From assembly GCA_014218235.1 (NCBI GenBank), contig CM024766.1, positions 64,779,207-64,843,206 on the forward strand: 64,000 nt of DNA, given 5' to 3'. A program made the translations under genes and the position numbers. Shown one piece after another: positions 46,712-57,890 of the stretch (within the stretch, counting starts at the first letter, position 1; every line of letters begins with the position of its first letter). This DNA comes from Colocasia esculenta (Eukaryota > Streptophyta > Magnoliopsida > Alismatales > Araceae). Under the pieces are notes generated by a model. It made no database searches. It saw nothing but the letters and a program-made list of their open reading frames with translations, and was not told where the DNA came from.

Positions 46712-47135
46712 CACAACAAGAAAAAGTGGGTTTTCCGACGGACTGATTCCGTCGAAAATCTGCAGAAAATTCGTCGAAAATCTGTCGGAAAATAGACCTT
46801 CCGACAACTTTCTGGCGAATGATCATCGGAAAGAGTCTGTCGGAAAAATAGTGTCAGAAATTATCGACGGGAAAAAATCAGTCGGAAATTTGTTGGTACT
46901 TCCGACAGAAAAAATTCGTCGATAAATTCCGACGGAAAGTTCGGTCAGAAAATCTGTCGGAACTTTCGACGGATTCACCGACAGAAATAACCGTCGGTAG
47001 TAGGTAACTTCTGACGAAAATTGTCGTCGGTAAACCGTCGGACATTCCGACGGTTTTCCGACGGATAAATTTCGTCGACAGTCTTATGTGCTGACGTTTT
47101 TTCTGATGGATACTGTCCGTGGAAAAATCCGTCGG
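46712..47135. repeat. CACTA B 3' terminus and CCGACGGA subterminal repeats
   Basis: Next to the terminal CACAACAAGAAAAAG, words of the type TTCCGACGGA, CGTCGGAAA and TCCGACAG occur more than 20 times in both orientations over 400 bp. Such arrays bind the accessory CACTA protein. The pattern ends near 47135. Confidence 0.88.
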
Positions 47136-47338
47136 AAATAGCCCTCTTAATTTTTTTAAAATATAATTAAATTAATAATGACAAATTACAAAACCTGCTA
47201 AAAAAATTCATACAATCCACAATAAATAACAATTAACATAAAATCATCGATCACAATAAATATAAATCATACACAATAATAAGAAATAAAAATCAAGAAA
47301 GGTCTGCTGGATTGTCCGCTGTCCTCGTCTCATGATCG

Positions 47339-47353
47339 TCAGGTGCTGAAGGC
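47339..47353 (-). pseudogene. Last exon of the CACTA B accessory gene
   Basis: Following an acceptor TTTAATATAG on the minus strand, the exon adds codons AFST and a TGA (47339-47341) in phase with the exon ending QQAPE at 51342. The predicted exon is very short, so this assignment depends on the splice sites. An alternative phase would read further into the repeat-free DNA below. Confidence 0.45.
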
Positions 47354-47750
47354 CTATATTAAAAAATAATAAATATTAGAAACATAAATAAAAAATATAC
47401 AAACATTATTTTTAGAAATTTAAATTTAAAACATATGAATATTCACTAAGTTTAATTAGAAAATATTTATGATCATTTACACTTGAATTTTATTTTAGAT
47501 TAGTGGTTTGAGCGCCGAATCCAATCCTGGAATCCGAATAGAATTTCGTCAATTATCACACGTCACTCTCACCCACCCGGTCATTAGGGCTGTTCATAAT
47601 TTGGTTCAAACCGAAAAACCGAACCGAACCGACCAGTTCGGTTCGGTTTGGGCCCCTATAGAATTGAGTTCGGTTTCAGTTTCTGAAACCGAGTAAACCG
47701 AATATATATATACTATACTTATTTTTTTTTTATTCATAATGCATAAAAAA

Positions 47751-47832
47751 TGTAGCGCAGTTGGCTACACCATGCGCCAAGCTGTTGTCTGGGCGGTGCG
47801 GGTTCGAAACTCACCTTTGGCAGTAGGTTTTT
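47751..47832 (+). ncRNA. tRNA-like Pol III cassette, MITE 2, plus strand
   Basis: TGTAGCGCAGTTGG gives a perfect A box, and GGTTCGAAAC at 47801-47810 a B box 40 bp later. A T5 run at 47828-47832 would terminate Pol III. The 3' half does not pair with the 5' end to form an acceptor stem, so a mature tRNA is unlikely. Confidence 0.62.
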
Positions 47833-47867
47833 GGTAAAAGTGATGCCAGTCGACTATTTTTGTTAAG

Positions 47868-47948
47868 AAAAAAAAGGGGAAACCCAAGATTCGCACCCGC
47901 ACCTGCGGGAAAAGTGAGGCAACGCCTTAGCCGTTCAACCAGATGCAC
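47868..47948 (-). ncRNA. tRNA-like Pol III cassette, MITE 2, minus strand
   Basis: On the minus strand TGGTTGAACGGCTAAGGCG (47923-47941) resembles the A box and D arm of Ser/Leu-type tRNAs. GGTGCGAATCT (47888-47898) resembles a B box. A T8 run (47868-47875) follows within a few bases of the cassette end. It is of a different tRNA type from the plus-strand cassette and faces it, so the two terminators lie close together. Confidence 0.58.
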
Positions 47949-50900
47949 ATTTGCGATTTGTAAGTATAAGATTTCGGTTTAAATCGAATCGAACCGGTTC
48001 AGTTCGGTTCGGTTTGGCCTTTGGATTCGGTTCAGTTCGGTTTGGCCAAAAAATGAGCCAACCCAGACCGAACCGACCCGTGTTCACCCCTACTGGTCAT
48101 GCCGGAGTGAACGACACGCCGATCGGATCCCTATTTATTATTTTGGACCCCCAAGTTGCGTGTTCTGATCCTTTACACTTCGATTTTTTTTTTTAGATTA
48201 TTGATTTGAGCGCCGAACCCAAACAGGGAATCCGATTAGGATTCTGTGAGTTCCCACACGTCACTGTCACCCACCCGGTCGTGTCGGAGTGATCGGCACG
48301 TCGTTTGGATCCCTATTTCTGATTTTGGACCCACAAGTTGCGTGTTTTGATCCTTTTCATTTATGTTTTCTTAAGATTAGTGGTTTGAGCGCCGAACCCA
48401 ATCCGGGAATCCGAATAGAATTCTGTCAGTTCCCACACGTCACTGTCACCCACCCGGTCGTGTCGGAGTGGACGACATGCTGATCGGATCCCTATTTCTT
48501 ATTTTGGACCCCCAGATTGCATGTTCTGATCCTTTACACTTATATATATTTTTAGATTAGTGATTTGAGCGCCGAACCCAAATCGGGAATCCGATTAGGA
48601 TTCTGTTAGTTCCCACACGTCACTGTCACCCACACGGTCGTGTCGGAGTGAACGGCATGCCGATCGGATCCCTATTTCTAATTTTGGACCCCCGGGTTGC
48701 GTGTTTTGATCCTTTTCATTTATGTTTTTTTTTAAGATTAGTGGTTTGAGCGCCGAACCCAATCCGAGAATCCGAATAAAATTCCGTCAATTCTCACACG
48801 TCACTCTCACCCACCCGGTCATGTCGGAACGAACGACACACCGATCGGATTCCTATTTCTGATTTTGGACCCCTAGGTTGTGTGTTCTGATTCTTTACAC
48901 TTAGGTCTTTTTTAGATTAGTGATTTGAGCGTCGAACCCAAACTGGTAATCCAAATAGAATTTCGTCAATTCTCACTCGTCACTCTCACCCACCCGATCG
49001 TGTCGGAGCGAACGACAGGCCGATCGGATCCCTATTTCTGATTTTGGACCCCCAGATTTTGTGTTCTGATCCTTTACACTTAGGTTTTTTTTAGATTAGT
49101 GATTTGAGCGCCAAACCCAAATCGGGAATCCGATTAGGATTCCGTTAGTTCCCACACGTCACTGTCACCCACCCGATCGTGTCGGAGCGAACGACACGCC
49201 AATCGGATCCCTATTTCTGATTTTGGACCCCCCGAGTTGCGTGTTTTGATCCTTTACACTTAGGTTTTTTTAGATTAGTGATTTGAGCGCCGAACCTAAA
49301 CTAGGAATCCGATTAGGATTCCATCAGTTCCCACATGTCACTATCACCCACCCGGTCGTGTCAGAGCAAACGACACGCCGATCGGATCTCTATTTCTGAT
49401 TTTGGACCCACAAGTTGCGTGTTTTGATCCTTTTCATTTATGTTTTCTTAAGATTAGTGGTTTGAGCGCCGAACCCAATCCGGGAATCCGAATAGAATTC
49501 CGTTAGTTCCCACATGTCACTATCACCCACCCGGTCGTGTCGGAGTGAACGACATGCTGATCGGATCCCTATTTCTGATTTTGGACCCCCAGGTTGCGTG
49601 TTCTGATCCTTTGCACTTATATATATTTTTAGATTAGTGATTTGAGCACCGAACCCAAATCGGGAATCCGATTAGGATTCCGTCAGTTCCCACACGTCAC
49701 TGTCACCCACACGGTTGTGTCGGAGTGAACGACACGCCGATCGGATCCTTATTTCTGATTTTGGACCCCCGGATTGTGTGTTTTGATCCTTTTCATTTAT
49801 GTTTTTTTCTTAAGATTAGTGGTTTGAGCGCCGAACCCAATCCGAGAATCCGAATAAAATTCCGTCAATTCTCACACGTCACTCTCACCCACCCGGTCAT
49901 GTCGGAGTGAACGACACACCGATCGGATTCCTATTTCTGATTTTGGACCCCTAGGTTGCATGTTATGATTCTTTACACTTAGATCTTTTTTAGATTAGTG
50001 ATTTGAGCGTCGAACCCAATCTGGTAATCCAAATAGAATTTCATCAATTCTCACACGTCACTCTCACCCACCCGGTCGTGTCGGAGCGAACGACACACCG
50101 ATCGGATCCCTATTTCTGATTTTGGACCCCCAGGTTGTGTGTTCTGATCCTTTACACTTAGGTTTTTTTTAGATTAGTGATTTGAGCGCCAAACCCAAAT
50201 CGGGAATCCGATTAGGATTCCGTTAGTTCTCACACATCGTTGTCACCCATCCGGTCGTGTCGAAGCGAACAACACGCCAATCAGATCCCTATTTCTGATT
50301 TTGGACCCCCGAGTTGCATGTTTTGATCTTTTATACTTAGGTTTTTTTAGATTAGTGATTTGAGCGCCGAACCTAAACTAGGAATCCGATTAGGATTCTA
50401 TCAGTTCCCACATGTCACTATCACCCACCCGGTCGTGTCAGAGCAAACAACACGCCGATCGGATCCCTATTTCTAATTTTGGACTCCTGGGTTGCATGTT
50501 TTGATCCTTTACACTTATGTTTTTTTAAGATTAGTGATTTGAGCGCTGAACCCAAATCGGGAATTGATTAGGATTTCGTTAGTTCCCACACATCACTGTC
50601 ACCCACCCGGTCATGTTGGAGCTAACGGCACGCTGATCGGATCCCTATTTCTGATTTTGGACCCCCGGGTTGTATGTTTTTATTCTTTTCATTTAGGTTT
50701 TTTTTAGATTAGTGATTTGAGCGCCGAGCTCAAACCGGGAATCCGATTAGAATTCCGTCAGTTTATACACGTCACTGTCACCCACCCGGTCGTGTCGGAG
50801 TGAACGACATGCCGATCGGATCCCTATTTCTTATTTTGGACTCCCGGGTTGCGTATTTTGATCATTTTCATTTTGGTTTTTTTTCATCGATCTTTTTTTT

Positions 50901-51131
50901 ATATACATATCAGGTGGCTTTTTTATCCTTCCATAAGTTGATTGTATAAAGGGACCTTCTTTTTAGGCTTCTTAATTTGGATTTATTTTTTCCCTTTTGA
51001 GCTCTTTGGACACCGACTCATAAAGTGAGCTAGGTGGCCTCCAGTTGTATGTGAGGATAGATATCAGACATGTCTTCAATGAGTTTTAAGCTATGGGAAG
51101 ATGGGAAAGTCTTATTATCTATCGCAACCTT

Positions 51132-51204
51132 AGAGAAGTAGGGTGAAAAGTGAAAAACATATTTCAATAATTGAAATATTATTACTTTTCACTCTACTTC
51201 TTAA
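51132..51204. repeat. Small fold-back repeat
   Basis: AGAAGTAGGGTGAAAAGT on the left is nearly the reverse complement of ACTTTTCACTCTACTTCT on the right, with ATTTCAATAATTGAAAT at the centre. The right arm is partly duplicated at 51218-51240. It resembles a short MITE; no target duplication was assigned. Confidence 0.7.
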
Positions 51205-51341
51205 ACAAAAAATAATGATATTTTTCACTCTACTTCTTAAACAATAATTGGGTTTTTTTAAGATTAGTGGTTTGCGTGTTTTAACAGTTTAGATTAGTGG
51301 TTTCATTTCATTCAAACTATATGAAATTAAGTAATACTGAC

Positions 51342-53170
51342 CTCAGGGGCTTGCTGTGAGGGGCCTGCTCCTCGTATGGCAGCGACCACCTGCTCGACCA
51401 TGGCACCAAGGTGCAGCTATAGCTCTTCCCGGATAAGGGTTCTAATGTCATCTCCACCACTGCCGAGCGTCACAACATATGAACTTGCGTAGGCCGGAGG
51501 AGCGATCGAACTCACATATGAGGACAACACTGGAGTAGTATCCAGGCTGTCCCCAAAGCCGTACACTCGGCCCTCCCATTGTGTCGACCCAGGCCTCCGG
51601 ATCCAAGTTTGGCTGGGGAGTGCCCTCTACATAGCGATCCGCCATCGTCCTGTCATAGGTCTCCTATAGATCAAATTAAAAATGTATTATTCAAATCATA
51701 TTTTTTTTAATATTTAAATTGAATTCTAAAATTATATTTTGACTTACAGCAATCGTGCGAGCACTCTTGTTGACATAGTCATCCGTCCCCTTCTGCTTAT
51801 GAGTCCGATCAAATAACTCGCGAAAAGTAGGGGCACGCTCGAGATCGTGACGCTTACAATTCAACAAAAGTAGTTAGTTTCACAATAATAATTAATGTAT
51901 TAAGTAATTGAACAATAATATGCTTACCAATTTCTGGCTGTGGGTCGCATAAGATACTGACCCACTAGTATGCACATTCTTCTCCGGATGAGCTGCTTGA
52001 TTGCGTTTAGCTGCCTGTGACCTCTCCTGCCATGGTCCAGTAGCCCAACGATGACAAAGGGACTCCTAATAGTCCCTCCTCATCCACACCGGGCTGTAAT
52101 CCATCCAAGCCATAGGATCCTCATTGCCTGTGGTCTTCGCTGCCTTGTCCCGGGCCTCCCACATCGACTTTCTGAAATTAGTCTGGGCAGTAGACTCCCA
52201 GACGACTTGTGCTCAAGGGAGATCCTCCGGTCTCGTGAACATGTACCTCCGCTGTTTAAAAATGAAATTACTCAAGTTTGTGCACTAACAGAGAGAGATA
52301 GTAATTAAAGAAATGACTTCAAATCAGTAAAAAATAATAATACCATGAACATGTCAAATAACAGATCCCGGACGGATAGGGGGAACTCTTTCCATGAGTC
52401 CACTGGTCCTGGAACGTGTGCGTGCAGCAACGATGTAATATAGCGGGAAGCAGGTCCTAGATCTATCTTCCCCTTGCAATTGCACATTAATTTTGTACAT
52501 GAACTATATAACATAAATAACAAATACAGTAAGTTTGAAGTGATCAAGTTTACCCAGAAATTCAGCATGGCTGGCGTCCAGCTAGCTGAGCCACCTCCTC
52601 CGCCGCTGGATGATGGCTCTCTACCTCTGTTGAAAACAATTAAGTACACTATTATTAAAAAAATTGGAAGACAAGAAACCTACTAAAGTATGGAAACCTA
52701 CATGTACCTACTGTTGAATGGGATGGGACAGGTGACGCTATTGGGCGAGAGGCGGACCCTGCAAAATTATATGCACATTAGAAAATATAAAGTTAATATG
52801 AATAGTAATATATAGAGTTTTGTGTTTGGGTACATGTACATATACCTGTTGCCGGGACAATTGGCGTAGTCGGGGAGGCGGACCCTGCAAAATTATATGC
52901 ACATTAGAAAATATAAAGTTAATATGAATAGTAATATATAGAGTTTTATGTTTGGGTACATATACATATACCTGTTGCCGGGACAACCGGTGTAGTCGGG
53001 GAGGCGGACCCTGCAAAATTATATGCACGTTAGAAAATATAAAGTTAATATGAACAGTAATATATAGAGTTTTTTGTTTGGGTACATATACATATATACC
53101 TATCGGCATAGACCTTGGCCTACGGAAGTAAAGGGTGCACCGGACGAGGTGGACCCTCTCCCACTACATC
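51342..53170 (-). pseudogene. Transposase_24-like accessory gene of CACTA B
   Basis: Read right to left, a proline-rich microexon region (52700-53170) is followed by an exon with EPSSSGGGGGSASWTPAML (52560-52625) and WKEFPLSVRDLLFDMFM (52345-52400). Next come DYSPVWMRRDYWESLCHRW (about 52040-52100) and KNVHTSGSVSYATHSQKL (51935-51990), then LFDRTHKQKGTDDYVNKSA (51758-51820). The last long exon (51342-51662) has DRYVEGTPQPNLDPEAW, contains a frameshift and a TAG near 51418, and ends VEQVVAAIRGAGPSQQAPE. This is the plant Transposase_24 (En/Spm accessory) pattern. The protein would bind subterminal repeats with TNP2. Confidence 0.72.
52690..53128 (-). repeat. 126-bp tandem triplication containing a microexon
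   Basis: Units start with GGCGGACCCTGCAAAATTA at 52751, 52877 and 53003, a 126-bp period. On the minus strand each has an acceptor TTTTGCAG followed by GGTCCGCCTC. The exon ends CCCGGCAACAG before GTATATGTA in two units (39 nt), or is a diverged 48-nt version in the outermost unit (ending near 52711). All lengths are multiples of three, so each copy can be included without changing frame. Confidence 0.8.
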
Positions 53171-53282
53171 CTCCACATACCATATCTTTATTGAGAATAA
53201 TAAAGATATAACATGTCATTAGCACTCAAATTTGAAGTAGCTATTTAATAATATATAATTAGCAATAACACTCAGTTTTTAC

Positions 53283-54486
53283 AAAATTTTATAATATTAT
53301 CTATATTCATCATCAGATGCTGAAGATATGTCTAATTCAGCGTCATCTTCGTCATCCTCTTCGTCCTCATCATTGGTCCACTCTTCCTCCTCATCAGACT
53401 CCACCTCCCGCTCAACCACATGATCGTCGAGGGCATTTGGGTCAACTTCTTCCTCTTCGTTATCCTTATATAAGCAAATTTGTTCATTTATATCATCTAC
53501 ACTGAACTGTGTAGAAGGAGAGAACTCTCGTGCGTCACTCTAGTCTGATTGGAAAAAATTGTCATTAACATCTTCGAGCTCTATATCATCCGGGAGAAGC
53601 TCATACTCAGGGAATAGCCTTATTTTCACTCTACAAGCAGCCCACCAATCTCTCAATTTGAGGGACGAATAGTTCGAATAATAAACTTGTTGGGCTTGTG
53701 TTGCCAGAATGAATGGCTCATACGTACTCAACTTGGACTTATGTTTGACATCGACAATCCCATATGTTGTGTCATTACGAATAGAGGTCGGATTGAACCA
53801 ATGACATTTGAAGAGAAATACATTGTTGCCTTGTCCCAAAAATTGTAGTTCAATGACTTCTTCGAGAATGCCATAATAGTCTACTTCATTTTCATTGTAG
53901 GCACTTCCCTTCACACATACGCTGCTGTTCATCGTAGACTTATTCCGTCCATAATCTCTCGTGTGAAATCGATATCCATTCACAATGTAGTCTGGATAGA
54001 CACGTACAATCTTCGAGGGCCCATAACTGATCTTTTGTGCTCTTGAATCAGTAATAAAGCCTTGTTCAACCTATTAGTAAAAAAAGGGACAGACAATGAC
54101 AAATTACAACAACTAATTATGCATAAGAACATAACACTTATGCATCAAAATATTTAGACACTTACTCAATATCTTAACCAAGTAGCAAAAGACTTCTCCT
54201 GTTCCTTTTCAACCTGCACTTCAGTCAGACATGGATTCCGTTGTAGTATGACTGAGTCAAACTCTCTGCAATGAAAATGTAACACAACCTCTAAGTTCTG
54301 CGATTTGCAAGAAAATGAGGTGCATACATAAAGACATTAGTGTTGAGAGCTTACTCAATGTAAGGGTCTAGTTCTGTACAATTCATGAAGATGTAGATCT
54401 CTGCAGCTACCAACTCTCTGTCTTTGGGTGTGCGAGTAGAAGAATATCTGAACGCTCATCCGGGACACTTGAATATAGAGAGTCGG
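53283..54486 (-). pseudogene. C-terminal part of CACTA B TNP2 (DUF4216 and acidic tail)
   Basis: From right to left: LVAAEIYIFMNCTELDPYIE (about 54357-54415), then FDSVILQRNPCLTEVQ near 54240. The DUF4216 domain in the frame 53983-53540 follows, with YNENEVDYYGILEEVIELQF and FKCHWFNP. An acidic tail rich in Asp and Glu (53290-53500) closes the region. This arrangement is normal for the C-terminus of plant CACTA TNP2 proteins. The gene is cut at 54486 by the solo LTR and resumes at 56598. Confidence 0.82.
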
Positions 54487-56592
54487 TGTAGCGGTCCTCA
54501 TCGTTCAGACCCATTAACCTAATAACGGGCCCGACACGACTCCGCCTCCCGCGATCGGGCCGAAGCCTCGCAAGGGATATCAATCTCATGTCCGTAGAAA
54601 TATAAAGGAAACTGCTTAAACATAAATAGGATTGCCAATCTCACAAATATTTACATGAAATGTACATAGCCATTACTTAACAGTAACCAAACTACAATAG
54701 TAACCCTGGGCATACCCCGAGGTGTACAATAGAAAGAGATTTACACTGTCGATGGTGCAAACCCTCCACTACAACGCTGCTCAGAGCTAGACGACGAGTG
54801 TGAGGTCTCCTACTCTCCCTCATCTGAAGGGGGGGGGGGGGTACGGGTGAGCCTCTCGAGTCACGAGCTTAATAGGGAAACTCCCATAAAAATCGAGCAA
54901 ACCAACACAAGTAGTAAAACAGGAGACTACGCCAACAATTTATAGAACTAGCTAGCAGGATATAAAGCTGTAAATAACACTTACCGCTTGCCACTTAACA
55001 GTAACAACATAAATAAATAAACGTAAAATCCAACCAGGTGTATGTGCTAAAGTAGGAAAATGCCACACTCGAGTCACGCAGACTGGCTCGCGACACCAAC
55101 AACTGATCCGGACAAAACACACAGGACTACCTCCCAGTCTCGCAGCCACGGACGTAAGGTCCAGCTGCCGCTCCACCAAACATAAGCCAAGAAACTGTAG
55201 AGTCCAACTAACCACCACGCCTGCGAACCACACTGCCGCAGGCCCATGCCTGGCACCTTTAGGGACTCTGGCCCGAGCTCCCTAAAGTGAGGCACTGTAA
55301 AACATAACTAGCTGGGGCCCAGTACGTCTACTGGTGTCCGTCTCCCCCAACTACGAGCGCGCTACAAGTGACAAACACAAACTCTCTCTAGTCGCAGTCC
55401 CACTACCATCTTTCCCTCAGCCAGACGTACTACTCTACACAAGAGCGAGGGTGTCCAGGAAGACGACAAGACCTCAACGGTACCCAGTACTGGGACAAGC
55501 CCTGAGCACACACACGTGCCTAGCTCACACAAAACCTGGGGCTCCCAACTAAGGAGGTATCCACAATAGGCGTCGTACTACTCGCCACGCACACACAAAC
55601 CACGTGAACACCACATAAACCATGTGAAATCTCATGTCAACCGCATGAACACCACACACACACAACACACAATGCGCTCCCCGAGCGCCACAGGTGCCTA
55701 TGCACCATTTCCTATAACCATATACCACAATACTCGATAGTTAAATATAAATGTACTCATGAAAGCACACACACAACACTCTCGGTTGTGATCGCGATAG
55801 AGACACAGGCCGCCAACAGGTCGCGACCCCCCGATATGTCACGATGAGAAACCTTATCGCGACCAGTCGGCCTATCGCGACCTGGCCGCGATAGCCAGGT
55901 CTGTCGCCTTCACAGGCGCAAACCCTAAACTGGAATCCCTCTTCTGGATCACCCCTGAAAACCCTGCAAACTATGGTTCTGATCCCTTTTACATGCTTTA
56001 ATGTGTGTCCTAGCATGGTTTCTAGTGTTTGGAAAGCGAATAACATAACACACACACACCACACGCGTAGTTCACGGATCAAAATGTGGGAATCTCCCTA
56101 CCTTTGCGAAGAACGCGAGGTACGTTTCCCCCACTCCACGTAGCGTCCTCCACAAAGTAACCTCCAAAAAATTGAATCGCCCTCGAACCCCGCACAACAC
56201 CTCTCCCAGCCGAGCAGAGCTTGCCAGCTCCGTGGAAACAGGTTTAAAACACAGCTCGGGTAAGAACGCGATGCGCTGGCTGCACCTGATCGCGACGTAG
56301 GTGCCTGTCGCCTTCCTATGTCAGCAGGCACTGCCCCGTGCGCGACACGCGGCGTGCATGCAGACGACCATTGAAAACAACGGTTCCATGATCACGACGT
56401 CATGGACCGTCGCGTTAAGAACGCGACACCCACCACTGTCGCGTTCACAAATAGTGAACCAGTGAGTTCTCCAGGCCCAAACTGCCGGCCCACGAAGCCT
56501 CACAACCTGCAGTACACCTGCTACACACGTCATTGGCCACACACTGGCCTCCACAAGCATGACACAAGGATCCGACCGATCGGAACGTTACA
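54487..56592 (-). mobile_element. Gypsy solo LTR inside the CACTA B transposase gene
   Basis: The plus-strand left end TGTAGCGG and right end CGTTACA are the reverse complements of the CCRCTACA and TGTAACG ends of this LTR family. Flanks GTCGG (54482-54486) and GTCAG (56593-56597) form a 5-bp TSD with one mismatch. Internal blocks such as GGGCCGAAGCCTCGCAAGGG (54558-54577) match the nested gypsy LTR at 14210-14240 in reverse. The piece at 55780-56460 is rich in TCGCGA words. No internal domain or second LTR is present. Confidence 0.88.
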
Positions 56593-56597
56593 GTCAG

Positions 56598-57890
56598 TCA
56601 GACACATTAGAATCTCCACCATCATCATTACGTGGAGGTTGAGTGCGTCGAGTTCGTATTTTTGTGTCAAAGTATATCGAACAAAAGTTCGATATCTCTT
56701 CAATAAGATACGCCTGGGTAATGGAGCCCTCAACTTGTGCTTTGTTGCAGACCTTCATCTTAAGATCATGCATGCACCTACGACAACAATTTAAATGAAT
56801 ACATATGAAATATAAAAGATCGTCGTAATGTGAATAAATTGAGACATAGGAATATACCTCTCAAACGAATACATCCATCGAAATTGTACTGGTCCTCCAA
56901 CTCTAGACTCATATGGAAAATGGATGATCAGGTGCTCCATTGAATCAAAGAATGCTGGAGGAAATATCTTCTCTAATTTACAGATTGTCTATACTATATT
57001 TTGCTTGATATTTTGCAAATCATGAAGTCTGAGTTCTGATGCACATAAAATCCTGAAGAATTGACTCAGCTTGGTCATTGCTCCCCATATCTGCTTCGGC
57101 AACAACTCAGGAAAAGCAATTGGAATCAATATTTGCATGAAAACATGGCACTCATGACTATTCATTCCGTATATTTTCCCCTCGTTGAAATTTACACAAC
57201 GGGCAATATTCGAGACATATCCATCTGGAAATCTCAATTGCTTCAACCATTGACACACTTCTTTAATCTGTCTGGCCCCAAGCACATATGAAGCTTTAAG
57301 TTGAACCACTTTTCCTCTAACATGTTGTAGTTCTAGTTCTGGACGTCTGCAAAGTACTTTCAAATCCATTCGTGCCTTGACGTTATCCTTCGTTTTGACT
57401 TTGACGTCCATAACTGTGTTGAACACATTATCAAAAACATTCTTCTCTATATGCTTGACGTCTAGGTTATGCCGTATCAAAAGTGTTGACCAATAAGACA
57501 ATTCCTAAAAGATGCTTGCTTCACCCAATTGTGATCCTTCCCAAACCCTGGGATTTGTCAGGTACTACCAGCTAGTTGTGGTACAATCAGTAAGTTCTGG
57601 ACTCGTCTCGCCATGTTTCCACCAGACACCCGTTCCATATCTACCTCATCCATCACAATTGTATTTTTCATAAATGAATCCTTCTACTTTCGGACAGGAT
57701 GGTCACTCGGTAGAAACCGACGATGATAATCAAACCAACATGCTTTTCCCCCAGATTTCAACACGAATGATTTAGAATCCTCCATACAATAAGGACATGC
57801 CAACCTCCCATGTGTGCTCCAGCCAGATAACATGCCGTACGCTGGAAAGTCACTTATTGTCAACATTAATGGAACCTTCAAATTGAAATT
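56598..57890 (-). pseudogene. Middle part of CACTA B TNP2
   Basis: Blocks read right to left: LTISDFPAYGMLSGWSTHGR and CPYCMEDSKSF (57790-57880), YHRRFLPSDHPVRK, DHNWVKQASFRN (about 57500-57540). A long frame follows (57501-56989) with VLCRRPELELQ, GMNSHECHVFMQILIP and PKQIWGAMTKLSQFFR. Next come FPPAFFDSMEHLIIHFPYES, RWMYSFERY (near 56880) and GSITQAYLIEEISNFCS (near 56700). These are consecutive TNP2/DUF4218 blocks in the right order with small frameshifts. The solo LTR interrupts just after them. Confidence 0.87.

Larger units (their letters stand above)
47585..48092. mobile_element. hAT-type MITE 2 carrying two tRNA-like modules
   Basis: The left end is TAGGGCTGTTCAT; read inward from the right it is TAGGGGTGAACAC. 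Flanks are CCGGTCAT (47577-47584) and CTGGTCAT (48093-48100), an 8-bp TSD with one mismatch. Subterminal AACCGAACCG and CGGTTCGGTT repeats are as in MITE 1. The insertion interrupts the first satellite monomer, so it is younger than that monomer. The core carries two convergent tRNA-like cassettes. There is no coding capacity. Confidence 0.9.
47485..50885. repeat. 16-copy, about 180-bp satellite array with a six-unit higher-order repeat
   Basis: Each monomer contains TTTGAGCGCCGAACCC, GTCACTGTCACCCACCCGG, TCGGAGTGAACGACA and CGGATCCCTATTTCTGA. GAGCGCC marks lie near 47509, 48209, 48388, 48569, 48748, 48929, 49108, 49287, 49467, 49648, 49829, 50008, 50188, 50366, 50544 and 50725; the first gap contains MITE 2. 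Monomers 3-8 match monomers 9-14 one to one in their private variants, giving a repeat of about 1080 bp. Two vestigial AGATTAGTGGTTT pieces persist at 51262-51306. Confidence 0.93.
47354..51341 (-). other. Predicted 4-kb intron hosting the satellite array
   Basis: The donor is GAG|GTCAGT at 51341 and the acceptor is TTTAATATAG at 47354 (minus strand). The interval holds the 180-bp tandem array, MITE 2 and a fold-back repeat, and no coding block. The splice sites are predictions by eye. Confidence 0.5.
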
